This document shows positions 1 through 5,438 of a DNA stretch of 7,988 bases, one piece after another. Within the stretch, counting starts at the first letter, position 1. Every line of letters begins with the position of its first letter. The position numbers were made by a program, and so were the translations under genes. The stretch lies in assembly GCA_945907335.1 (NCBI GenBank), contig CAMDSU010000075.1, forward strand, positions 1-7,988, in the 5' to 3' direction. Under the pieces are notes generated by a model that saw only the letters and a list, made by a program, of their open reading frames with translations, was not told the origin of the DNA and ran no database searches. The stretch comes from Bordetella parapertussis (GTDB lineage Bacteria > Pseudomonadota > Gammaproteobacteria > Burkholderiales > Burkholderiaceae_C).

Positions 1-106
1 CTGAAACCCAATCAGGAAAAGCATGGTATGCAATAACTGCCAGTACCGCAATTGCACGCAACCCGTCTACATCGGGGCGGTAATTGGTGGCGTATAAAGA
101 TTTCAT
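1..106 (-). CDS. Acyltransferase 3 (OafA/YrhL-like) membrane protein, N-terminal fragment
   Basis: Only the first 35 codons are present; the gene runs off the left edge. The translation contains [16 protein letters not shown] followed by YHAFPDW, the hallmark opening of the acyltransferase-3 family: an N-terminal RxDxxGLRAIAV segment and the first transmembrane helix with its conserved histidine. Family members are inner-membrane proteins with about ten helices that move acetyl or other acyl groups onto lipopolysaccharide O-antigen, peptidoglycan or exopolysaccharide. The target here cannot be told. The ATG at 106 is preferred because the family motif begins about nine residues later, but no clear ribosome-binding site precedes it; a TTG two codons upstream is an alternative. 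The frame is the same as that of the upstream heme-sensor gene, whose stop lies 42 bases before this ATG, so the two are probably cotranscribed. Confidence 0.82.
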   Translation of the reverse strand, partial: MKSLYATNYRPDVDGLRAIAVLAVIAYHAFPDWVS

Positions 107-148
107 ACGCAATTGATGTTCAAGCCAAAGATAAGTCGTGGGTACGAC

Positions 149-1363
149 TCACGAATCGGATCTGCCCTTTGCTAAACGATGTATGACTTGTTGACCGGAT
201 TCGGCCACTTTTTGCATACTGGCTTCCAACAACGCCATTTCTCTGAGGGACTGTGATAAAGCTTGGTACTGGGCAGCCTGCGCCTGTGCTAACTCAGGCG
301 CAGGTGACGCGTTTTTGACTGCAAGGGTGATTGATGCAAAACTGTTCTGCAACTTTGCCAACTGGGCACGCAATGGCGCAAGCTCATTATTGCGCTCAGA
401 AGAATGAGCCAAGTCATCTAAAGTTTGAACCAACACTTCGAATGCACCCGCCTCACGAGCCGCAATTATTTGCATTGACAGATTTCGTTGATTTTCATTC
501 CAACTTTTTTGAAATGTATCGTCACGCATTCCATCTAATTGCTGCTCAAGGTGGCGATTAAGAACACCTAGACGCGAACCAACAGACACGACCTCACTGA
601 GAATGCCGTCAAGGTCCTGAACGATTTGCTTGACTCGATCTAAGAAATGATTTATGTCCTGCGCCAACTCTCCAAACTCATCATTTGAATTTACTTTGGT
701 TCGAGGTGACAAGTTCATCACCCCTTTAGCCAATGACGCCGCTGTTGTCCGCAGGGCCAATAAGGGCTCCATGCGAACTTTGAGTAGAAAAAACAGCACT
801 ATGGTGTGGATGACAATTTTGATGCTTAAGGCGCTGGCAGTGACGCGAACCTCGTGCCACCAAGTAGCCGCTTTGCGCGAAAAATAGCTTCTGACTGTCA
901 CAGTTCCAAGCACGTCACCCACTTGCGCTTTGACATGACAACCTAGACAAAACTGTTCAGCTTTGAGTTGGACTGAAGATTCGCTGCTATCCCCTTCGGG
1001 CCAGCGCTGCCTTAACCCAATAGGATTTAACTTGAAGGTTTGCTTTATCGACTGAATAGTAATTTCAGAGGGCAAAACTGCGATAGATAATCCCAAATTA
1101 TCATAATTACGATCCAATATGGGATAGACCGTTTGTGCCGCAGTAGGTCCACCAGAATTAAGCATGATCGATTTGACGTCATCTGCCAATTGCTGAGCAG
1201 CACGCGCAACCCGCTCGGGTTCATTGCTTTTGAAGTCATAGACAACTGCCGCGTAGCGAATACCCAGTTCAAGGCCAGCAACCACGATCAAAAGTAAAAA
1301 GAAGTCCCGAATCATGTGAAACATGAAGGACTGCTCAAACCTGCCATAACTGGTTTCTTTCAT
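149..1363 (-). CDS. Membrane sensor with periplasmic c-type heme (Tll0287-like/DUF3365) domain and HAMP, no recognised output domain
   Basis: The protein has 404 residues. Helix one is at about 17-38, a periplasmic domain at 39-177, helix two at about 178-196, HAMP at about 197-250 and a largely helical, coiled-coil-like tail from 250 to the end. The periplasmic domain carries a single c-type heme motif, CLGCH (C139, C142, H143), followed by GDVLGTVTVR at 149-158. This is the pattern of the Tll0287-like/DUF3365 'c-type heme family' sensor domain, which is thought to sense redox state or a small ligand such as oxygen or NO. HAMP is recognised by the proline after helix two (MEPLLALR) and the NDEFGELAQDINHFLDRV segment. 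I see no histidine kinase, GGDEF, EAL or methyl-accepting hairpin, so the output is unknown; it may act through a partner. The start has a good AGGAG seven bases upstream. The gene is divergent from the catalase-photolyase operon. Membership of the heme-HAMP class is strong; the role is inferred. Confidence 0.85.
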   Translation of the reverse strand: MKETSYGRFEQSFMFHMIRDFFLLLIVVAGLELGIRYAAVVYDFKSNEPERVARAAQQLADDVKSIMLNSGGPTAAQTVYPILDRNYDNLGLSIAVLPSEITIQSIKQTFKLNPIGLRQRWPEGDSSESSVQLKAEQFCLGCHVKAQVGDVLGTVTVRSYFSRKAATWWHEVRVTASALSIKIVIHTIVLFFLLKVRMEPLLALRTTAASLAKGVMNLSPRTKVNSNDEFGELAQDINHFLDRVKQIVQDLDGILSEVVSVGSRLGVLNRHLEQQLDGMRDDTFQKSWNENQRNLSMQIIAAREAGAFEVLVQTLDDLAHSSERNNELAPLRAQLAKLQNSFASITLAVKNASPAPELAQAQAAQYQALSQSLREMALLEASMQKVAESGQQVIHRLAKGRSDS

Positions 1364-1388
1364 GACTGCTCCTGTTAGCCTGGTTCAA

Positions 1389-1394
1389 ATATTA
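1389..1394 (-). promoter_or_regulatory. Candidate -10 element of the heme-sensor gene
   Basis: Read on the minus strand this is TAATAT, five of six matches to the sigma-70 TATAAT hexamer. It lies 26 bases before the sensor start codon, giving a short leader that still includes the AGGAG ribosome-binding site. No good -35 is found 16-18 bases further upstream, so the call is weak; it would need an activator or a different transcription start. Confidence 0.3.
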
Positions 1395-1512
1395 GACTTT
1401 TTCCACAATAAACTTCGCTCAAACACCTTATTTCCCGCTAAAAAATTTCAAATGGGGCAAAAAAAATTGTCTTTGCATATAGGGTAATTACTCAGTTTGC
1501 TTTACATTGACC

Positions 1513-1548
1513 CAGTCTCAGTATGTCCATAAGCCTCTATGAGGACTG
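1513..1548. promoter_or_regulatory. Imperfect inverted repeat, possible operator upstream of the catalase-photolyase operon
   Basis: The arms are CAGTCTCA (1513-1520) and TGAGGACTG (1540-1548). They are complementary except for one extra base in the right arm and are 19 bases apart. The left arm directly follows TTGACC (1507-1512), a near-consensus -35 hexamer, and TAAGCC lies 17 bases beyond that hexamer. Such a repeat between or over promoter elements fits a dimeric regulator binding site, or alternatively a hairpin in the leader RNA. No regulator is identified. Confidence 0.25.
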
Positions 1549-1670
1549 TCCAATCTGCTGACTTTTTCAGCCCGACTAAATTAGTAAGCTGGTGCTGGGG
1601 TTTCTCATACACCGCGTTAAGTTTTGTTTTTTCCATTTAAGATAAAAAAATTCAATTTCATTTATTCACC

Positions 1671-2687
1671 ATGTTCACAAATTCCTATTCGAGCCTGTTT
1701 TCCTTGACTGTTTTCACATTGGGTCACCTTGTGACGGTAGCTACTGCCACCGCAGAAACTGTTAATCCCGTCAAGATGGTGGATGCTTTTGAGGCAGCGG
1801 GCGGGAAATTTGAAGGCTACCGCCGCTCGGGCGCCAAGGGCATATGTGCCACGGGAGAGTTTGTGGGCAGTACTGCGGGTCGCGCCCTCTCGTCTGCTTC
1901 GGCATTCAGTGGCCAAAAAATACCCGTGATCGTTCGCTTTTCTGTTGGCGGCGGTAACCCCAAAGCCGTTGACAATGCCAAGAGCCAACGCAATATGGCG
2001 TTGCAGTTCAACTTGCCTAGCGGTGAAACATGGCAAATGGGAAATATTTCAGCGCCTATTTTTGGATCATCCACACCGACACAATTGCTTGGTCGCCTAG
2101 AGTCACTCACGCCAGACCCTTCAACCAAAGCGCCCAATCCAGAAAAGGTCAAAGCTTTTGCAGAAGCTAATCCTGAAGTGCTGTTGCAAGGCAAATACTT
2201 TGCAAGCCAACCTGTGCCTGCAAGCTTTGCATCGGTCAATTACTGGGGCGTCAATGCCTTTGCGTTTGTTAACAGCAAAGGCGAGAAGCAATTTGGCAAA
2301 TGGATTTTTGAGCCAACCGCCGGTGTGTTGGGTCTGAGCGATGAAGAGGCCAAGGCGAAAGGACCCAATTTTCTGTTCGATGAACTCCGTCAACGCGTAA
2401 AAGAAAGCCAAGTCTCTTTCAATTTCAACCTTCAATTGGCGGAACCTGGTGATCGGCTTGACAGTGCCACGGTGCCCCTACCAGACAGCCGACGCAAAGT
2501 CACGCTTGGCATTTTGAAAGTGACTGCAGTGTCTGAAGATTCGGCGGGAGCATGTCGTGACATTACTTTTGTGCCCACTGTCTTGCCCAAAGGTGTAGAA
2601 CCATCTAACGACCCGATGCTCGCTGCACGAGCTGCCCCTTACGCCGTTGGTATTGGTCGCAGACTATCTGAAGGTTCTAAGCAGTGA
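1671..2687 (+). CDS. Exported SrpA-like catalase-family protein with the distal histidine replaced by glycine
   Basis: This 338-residue protein fits the small catalase-related peroxidase family (SrpA-like, about 300-360 residues, exported). A hydrophobic leader ending in ATATAETV (about 25-31) looks like a signal peptide, although its n-region lacks a basic residue. Family landmarks follow: GYRRSGAKG (49-57), IPVIVRFSVGGG (84-95), LQFNLPSG (111-118), GNISAPIF (124-131), YFASQPVPASFASVNYWGVNAF (176-197), LAEPGD (256-261) and DPMLAARAAPYAVGIGRR (314-331). Y324 is in the place of the proximal heme-ligating tyrosine, and N125 may match the distal asparagine. The distal histidine, normally in an HAKG motif, reads GAKG here (G54). 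Loss of this residue should impair classical catalase or peroxidase chemistry. C59 and C295 could form a disulfide. There is no Shine-Dalgarno before the ATG and no ATG, GTG or TTG between it and the in-frame stop at 1638. It is first in the cassette, 25 bases ahead of the next gene. Confidence 0.85.
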   Translation: MFTNSYSSLFSLTVFTLGHLVTVATATAETVNPVKMVDAFEAAGGKFEGYRRSGAKGICATGEFVGSTAGRALSSASAFSGQKIPVIVRFSVGGGNPKAVDNAKSQRNMALQFNLPSGETWQMGNISAPIFGSSTPTQLLGRLESLTPDPSTKAPNPEKVKAFAEANPEVLLQGKYFASQPVPASFASVNYWGVNAFAFVNSKGEKQFGKWIFEPTAGVLGLSDEEAKAKGPNFLFDELRQRVKESQVSFNFNLQLAEPGDRLDSATVPLPDSRRKVTLGILKVTAVSEDSAGACRDITFVPTVLPKGVEPSNDPMLAARAAPYAVGIGRRLSEGSKQ

Positions 2688-2712
2688 CCGATGGCGTTGG
2701 TACTGTCAAGCC

Positions 2713-3000
2713 ATGACTGTCACGAAGCTAATCAAACACAAGTCACTCACTGCTGGCGATATTTCCCAAGTGGTTCAAATGGCATGGGAAGACCGCACTT
2801 CTTTTGAGACCATCAAGGATCGAACTGGACTCACCGAGGCTGAAGTCATCCTTCTGATGCGGGCTGAACTAAAACCCCAGTCTTTCATTATGTGGAGGAA
2901 GCGGGTTTCCGGCAGAGTAACCAAACACCGTGCCTTGAGACATCCAAGCATGAAGTTCAATGATCGCCATATTGCCGATCACCGCAGAGCAAATTGCTGA
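2713..3000 (+). CDS. TIGR03643 family protein (photolyase-cassette protein of unknown function)
   Basis: The protein has 95 residues. The core ISQVVQMAWEDRTSFETI, then LTEAEVILLMRAELKPQSF and MWRKRVSGRVTKH, matches the TIGR03643 family: a short basic helical protein with AWEDRT, LMRxELKP and WRKRVxGRxTKH motifs. No biochemical role is established that I can name. The family is regularly found beside DUF2256 and photolyase/cryptochrome genes, as here, which suggests a role in light response or photorepair. The helix-turn-helix-like GLTEAEVILLMR segment and the basic C-terminus would suit nucleic-acid binding, but that is inference. The ATG at 2713 is chosen because the family match starts soon after it; the frame is open back to a TTG at 2647 inside the catalase gene. 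The residues after TKH (about 25) extend beyond the usual family end. Confidence 0.82.
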   Translation: MTVTKLIKHKSLTAGDISQVVQMAWEDRTSFETIKDRTGLTEAEVILLMRAELKPQSFIMWRKRVSGRVTKHRALRHPSMKFNDRHIADHRRANC

Positions 3001-3003
3001 GCA

Positions 3004-3031
3004 TTGAAAGCACAGTGAATTTGTTTACACA
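3004..3031 (+). promoter_or_regulatory. Weak candidate internal promoter before the DUF2256-photolyase pair
   Basis: TTGAAA (3004-3009) and TACACA (3026-3031) are separated by 16 bases in the 83-base gap between the TIGR03643 gene and the DUF2256 start. The -35 is good, but the -10 matches only half of the consensus. It could let the zinc-ribbon and photolyase genes be expressed independently of the catalase gene. Treat it as a suggestion. Confidence 0.2.
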
Positions 3032-3083
3032 TGAGACCAGCACCCAAGATAAATGCTGATGTTTGTTCATGGATGCCGATGCT

Positions 3084-3257
3084 ATGGTGACGCCAAGGCT
3101 CTCATTCAAAGGAAACAAACAAAGCTTGCCGAGCAAGCCATGCCAGGCCTGCGGACGTGAGATGACTTGGCGTAAGTCATGGGCCAAAAATTGGGAGGCA
3201 GTGAAGTACTGCTCTGATGCGTGTAGAAAACTCAAACCAAGCAGCAATTCCTCATGA
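3084..3257 (+). CDS. DUF2256 small zinc-ribbon protein
   Basis: This 57-residue protein contains LPSKPCQACGREMTWRKSW followed by VKYCSDACRK, the full DUF2256 signature: a CxxCG pair, a WRKxW segment and a CSxxCR pair. The four cysteines should bind one zinc ion. Its function is unknown, but the family is very often encoded immediately next to photolyase/cryptochrome genes. Here its stop codon overlaps the photolyase start as ATGA, so translation of the two is probably coupled. ATG at 3084 gives a length usual for the family; an ATG at 3069 and a TTG at 3063 in the same frame would add five or seven residues. None has a strong ribosome-binding site. Confidence 0.85.
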   Translation: MVTPRLSFKGNKQSLPSKPCQACGREMTWRKSWAKNWEAVKYCSDACRKLKPSSNSS

Positions 3258-4774
3258 GTTATTCATTGGTTTGGTTGAAGCGAGATTTGCGCTGGAACGA
3301 CCATGAAGCCATGATGCAGGCCAGCAGACAAGGCCCCATCCGCTGTATCTACGTCATTGAGCCTGAACTATGGCTTCAACCTGATGCTGCTCTTCAACAT
3401 TTTGAGTTCATCCGTGAGTCCTTGCATGATTTGGATCAACACTTGCGCAACTTGGGTGGCCAAGTGGAGATTCATCATGGTGACATGGTCACTGTTTTGT
3501 CTGACATTTGGCGAGAGGCTCCATTCAATGGCATGTTTTCACACGAGGAAACCGGTAACGGATGGACCTACGCGCGTGACTTAAAAGTGGCAGATTGGTT
3601 CAAACACCATGGCATTCAATGGCATGAGTTTGCCCAATTCGGCGTCGTACGTGGCCTAAAGAATCGTGACATGTGGCAACGCGCTTGGGAACGGCATATG
3701 CGCATGCCTCAGTCAAATGTTGAAATATTGCGTTTTTGGCGACCGGCCGGCGCAGATGGTCTGGCGATGAAAGCCCCCTCCCATTTGCAACACAACCCGC
3801 CAAAGCGACAACGTGGTGGACGCAAGCTGGCATTGAAAACACTGCACAGTTTTCTCACAGCACGCAGCATCGGCTACCGAGGTGGAATCTCCTCCCCTGT
3901 TAGCGCACCGGATGCTTGCTCACGCTTGTCGGCTTACTTGACCTACGGTTGCATCAGCATGCGCGAAGTCGTGCAGCAAACCAGAGCGCAACTTGCACTG
4001 CTGCCACCACAAGCCAGTCGCCACCGCGCTGGCTTGACTGGCTTTTTAAGTCGCCTGCATTGGCATTGTCATTTCATACAAAAGCTGGAGAGTGAGCCTG
4101 CCATTGAATGGCGAAACATGCACCGCGGCTACGATGGACTGCGTGAGCAAGACTTCAACCTTGACTATTTTGAAGCGCTAAAAAATGCAAGAACCGGCTG
4201 GCCCATGGTGGATGCCTGCGTGGTGATGCTCCGGGAAACTGGATGGCTCAACTTTCGCATGCGTGCGATGTTGGTCTCGGTTGCAGCTTACCCCTTGTGG
4301 CTGCATTGGCGTCCGGTGGGCGATTGGTTGGCAACTCAATTTTTAGACTATGAACCCGGTATTCATTGGAGCCAATTGCAAATGCAATCGGGAACCACAG
4401 GAATAAACACCACACGGGTTTACAACCCGATCAAGCAAGCCCAAGACCACGATCCCCACGGTCAATTCGTCAAGCGTTGGCTGCCTCGCATGCGTGATGT
4501 GCCACAAGCTTGGTTGTTTCAACCTTGGCTGATCCGCCAAGACACACTCATTAAGGATGGAGTGGACTTCGACATCGTAGAACCTTTGGTCGACTTGGCT
4601 ACAGCCACGCGGGAATCTAAACAAAGGCTTCACCAGTTAAGACAAACGCCATCAGTCAAAGCGGGTAAAAAGGAAGTGATTGAAAAGCATGCATCACGCA
4701 AAAAACCTGCCCCTGTTTCCAAACCATCTCGCCCACGAAGCGATGACAAGCAACAACTGGGATTTGATTTTTAA
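3254..4774 (+). CDS. Photolyase/cryptochrome-family FAD protein
   Basis: The protein has 506 residues, within the family's usual 450-520. The Rossmann-like antenna domain starts with SLVWLKRDLRWNDHEAM (4-20). A linker (about 165-205) leads to the helical FAD domain: GYRGGISSPVSAPDACSRLSAYLTYGCIS (207-235; the phosphate-binding SRLSxYLxxGxIS motif), FLSRLHWHCHFIQ (264-276), ARTGWPMVDACVVMLRETGWLNFRMRAML (312-340) and the segment 372-410 ending in DPHGQFVKRWLP. The family uses blue or near-UV light through reduced FAD to split UV-induced pyrimidine dimers, or to signal. Cofactor-pocket residues differ from E. coli PhrB: by a tentative ungapped alignment the place of N378 reads G369 and the HNR motif reads NFR. 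The subclass is therefore open, and I do not name a substrate. Residues 468-506 form a basic, probably disordered tail ending in QLGFDF. The start overlaps the DUF2256 stop. Confidence 0.9.
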   Translation: MSYSLVWLKRDLRWNDHEAMMQASRQGPIRCIYVIEPELWLQPDAALQHFEFIRESLHDLDQHLRNLGGQVEIHHGDMVTVLSDIWREAPFNGMFSHEETGNGWTYARDLKVADWFKHHGIQWHEFAQFGVVRGLKNRDMWQRAWERHMRMPQSNVEILRFWRPAGADGLAMKAPSHLQHNPPKRQRGGRKLALKTLHSFLTARSIGYRGGISSPVSAPDACSRLSAYLTYGCISMREVVQQTRAQLALLPPQASRHRAGLTGFLSRLHWHCHFIQKLESEPAIEWRNMHRGYDGLREQDFNLDYFEALKNARTGWPMVDACVVMLRETGWLNFRMRAMLVSVAAYPLWLHWRPVGDWLATQFLDYEPGIHWSQLQMQSGTTGINTTRVYNPIKQAQDHDPHGQFVKRWLPRMRDVPQAWLFQPWLIRQDTLIKDGVDFDIVEPLVDLATATRESKQRLHQLRQTPSVKAGKKEVIEKHASRKKPAPVSKPSRPRSDDKQQLGFDF

Positions 4775-4795
4775 CTTTGCACGAGAGAAGGACCT

Positions 4796-4822
4796 ATGAA
4801 TGAACCTGAACTCCACAGCTAG
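4796..4822 (+). other. Eight-codon ORF with a ribosome-binding site, possible remnant of a lost operon gene
   Basis: Twenty-one bases after the photolyase stop, AAGGA (4788-4792) precedes an ATG that encodes MNEPELHS and then TAG. The translation signals look like those of the next gene in an operon, but the frame closes at once, at the point where the convergent regulator gene ends. It could be the decapitated start of a deleted gene, or chance. No similarity can be judged from eight residues. Confidence 0.25.
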
Positions 4823-5283
4823 TTGTGCTTCAAGGCTGAATCTAAACAATCTTCTATTTGCTTAAAGTATTCAAGTCCATCAGAACTGAGGTAAATGAAT
4901 TTTTTTCGCCTGTCTTTTTGATCCACATCAAGAAAGATCAGGCCGGCTGCACATAAGTTTTGAATGTGATGATGAACTGTTGCAACGCACCCAAATTGGC
5001 GCATAAGACCAGCTTCGCTGACATTGATGGGGCTTCCCATTTCACAGCGAATGGCAATCTGTTCTAAAAGATGCTGCTCGTTAAGTGTCAGCTTTGGGGA
5101 ATTTTTATTTGGCTTTTCTGCCAGTGCGTTTTGCAAAAATTGCATGTACAAGTGATGCGTGTTTGTTTTTTTGAGTGTTATTCGTTCTTCCTCTAGATCA
5201 CCAGAGATAGCCAAAAGTTGGTCTAACTCTTCGTTACTGATGAATACCTTGCTTCGCTCGGGCGTATAACGAGTTGCATTCAT
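4819..5283 (-). CDS. MarR-like winged-helix transcriptional regulator
   Basis: The protein has 154 residues. The C-terminal part (about 65-140) reads as a winged helix of the MarR type: LTLNEQHLLEQIA opens the domain, INVSEAGLMRQFGCVATVHHHIQNLCAAGLI (87-117) is the helix-turn-helix, and DVDQKDRRKKFIYLSSDGLEYF (119-140) has the DxxDRRKKxIxL wing. The N-terminal half (about 15-60) is charged and helical and has no known ligand pocket. It likely binds DNA as a dimer. The ATG at 5283 is chosen because GAAGG sits eight bases upstream; the frame is open to 5352 with another ATG, which would place the start over the dyads described below. The gene converges on the photolyase and looks more AT-rich than its neighbours by eye. 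Its targets are unknown; it could regulate itself, the photolyase cassette or the envelope operon behind it. Confidence 0.75.
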   Translation of the reverse strand: MNATRYTPERSKVFISNEELDQLLAISGDLEEERITLKKTNTHHLYMQFLQNALAEKPNKNSPKLTLNEQHLLEQIAIRCEMGSPINVSEAGLMRQFGCVATVHHHIQNLCAAGLIFLDVDQKDRRKKFIYLSSDGLEYFKQIEDCLDSALKHN

Positions 5284-5312
5284 ATCATTTGCCTTCGGAG
5301 TCCGTGTGGACA

Positions 5313-5337
5313 GTACAATTTCTTTGTATATGTGTAC
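5313..5337. promoter_or_regulatory. Clustered dyads upstream of the MarR-like gene, candidate operator
   Basis: TACAATTTCTTTGTA (5314-5328) has perfect five-base arms, TACAA and TTGTA. Overlapping it, GTATATGTGTAC (5326-5337) is an imperfect palindrome with eight of twelve matching positions. The whole is bounded by two GTAC tetramers. It lies 30-54 bases before the regulator's start, the usual place for an autoregulatory site of a MarR-type dimer. On the minus strand TATACA (5325-5330) could serve as the -10, so binding here would block transcription. Confidence 0.35.
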
Positions 5338-5370
5338 GAACTGGGCAATCACATGGCTGGCATCACATCC

Positions 5371-5397
5371 AATAAATATGCCATGAAGTACGGCATA
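5371..5397 (-). terminator. Weak candidate intrinsic terminator of the rseP operon
   Basis: On the minus strand TATGCC and GGCATA form a perfect six-base stem around a nine-base loop (5377-5397), followed at once by TTTATT (5371-5376). It lies 42 bases after the rseP stop. The stem is short and only half GC and the T-run is broken by an A, so termination would be leaky and the MarR-like gene could receive read-through. Confidence 0.35.
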
Positions 5398-5438
5398 CGG
5401 CTCATGCCAGTAATCGACGAGAAGTTAAATCCGATGCC

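Larger units (their letters stand above)
1364..1670. other. Divergent intergenic region with candidate promoters and dyads
   Basis: This 307-base AT-rich stretch lies between the divergent heme-sensor gene and the catalase-photolyase operon and must hold both promoters. No coding sequence is evident. Visible elements are a TAATAT on the minus strand at 1389-1394, 26 bases before the sensor ATG; a TTGACC at 1507-1512; an interrupted inverted repeat at 1513-1548; a small hairpin GCTGA-CTTTT-TCAGC at 1557-1571; the dyad ACTAAATTAGT at 1575-1585; and a T-rich run at 1622-1632 just after a weak GGTG/CACC pairing. None matches a named operator convincingly. The long distance from TTGACC to the catalase ATG (about 160 bases) allows for a long 5' untranslated leader. 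Confidence 0.6.

Noticed and set aside
331..887. Plus-strand ORFs of 76 and 77 codons inside the heme-sensor gene
   Set aside because: They are antisense to a complete gene with clear heme and HAMP motifs, with no start signals or similarity.
1557..1632. Small RNA ending in the T-rich run at 1622-1632
   Set aside because: The only preceding pairing (GGTG/CACC) is four bases with a 15-base loop and lies nine or more bases from the T-run, too weak to call a terminator.
1662..2435. Minus-strand ORFs of 104-140 codons inside the catalase-like gene
   Set aside because: They are shadows of a well-supported gene with family motifs on the plus strand and show no domain or start signals.
3031..3090. 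Twenty-codon ORF (MRPAPK...) before the DUF2256 gene
   Set aside because: It lacks a ribosome-binding site, is out of frame with the DUF2256 start, and has no leader-peptide pattern or attenuator hairpin.
4815..4828. CACAGCTAGTTGTG near-palindrome as a terminator between convergent genes
   Set aside because: There is no loop large enough for a stable hairpin and no T-run on either side.
5312..5330. Possible LitR/CarH-type light-regulator operator (TGTACA-like repeats)
   Set aside because: The half-sites AGTACA and TGTATA are inverted-repeat-like and only seven bases apart, not the spaced direct repeats I associate with LitR, and the site is not at the photolyase promoter.
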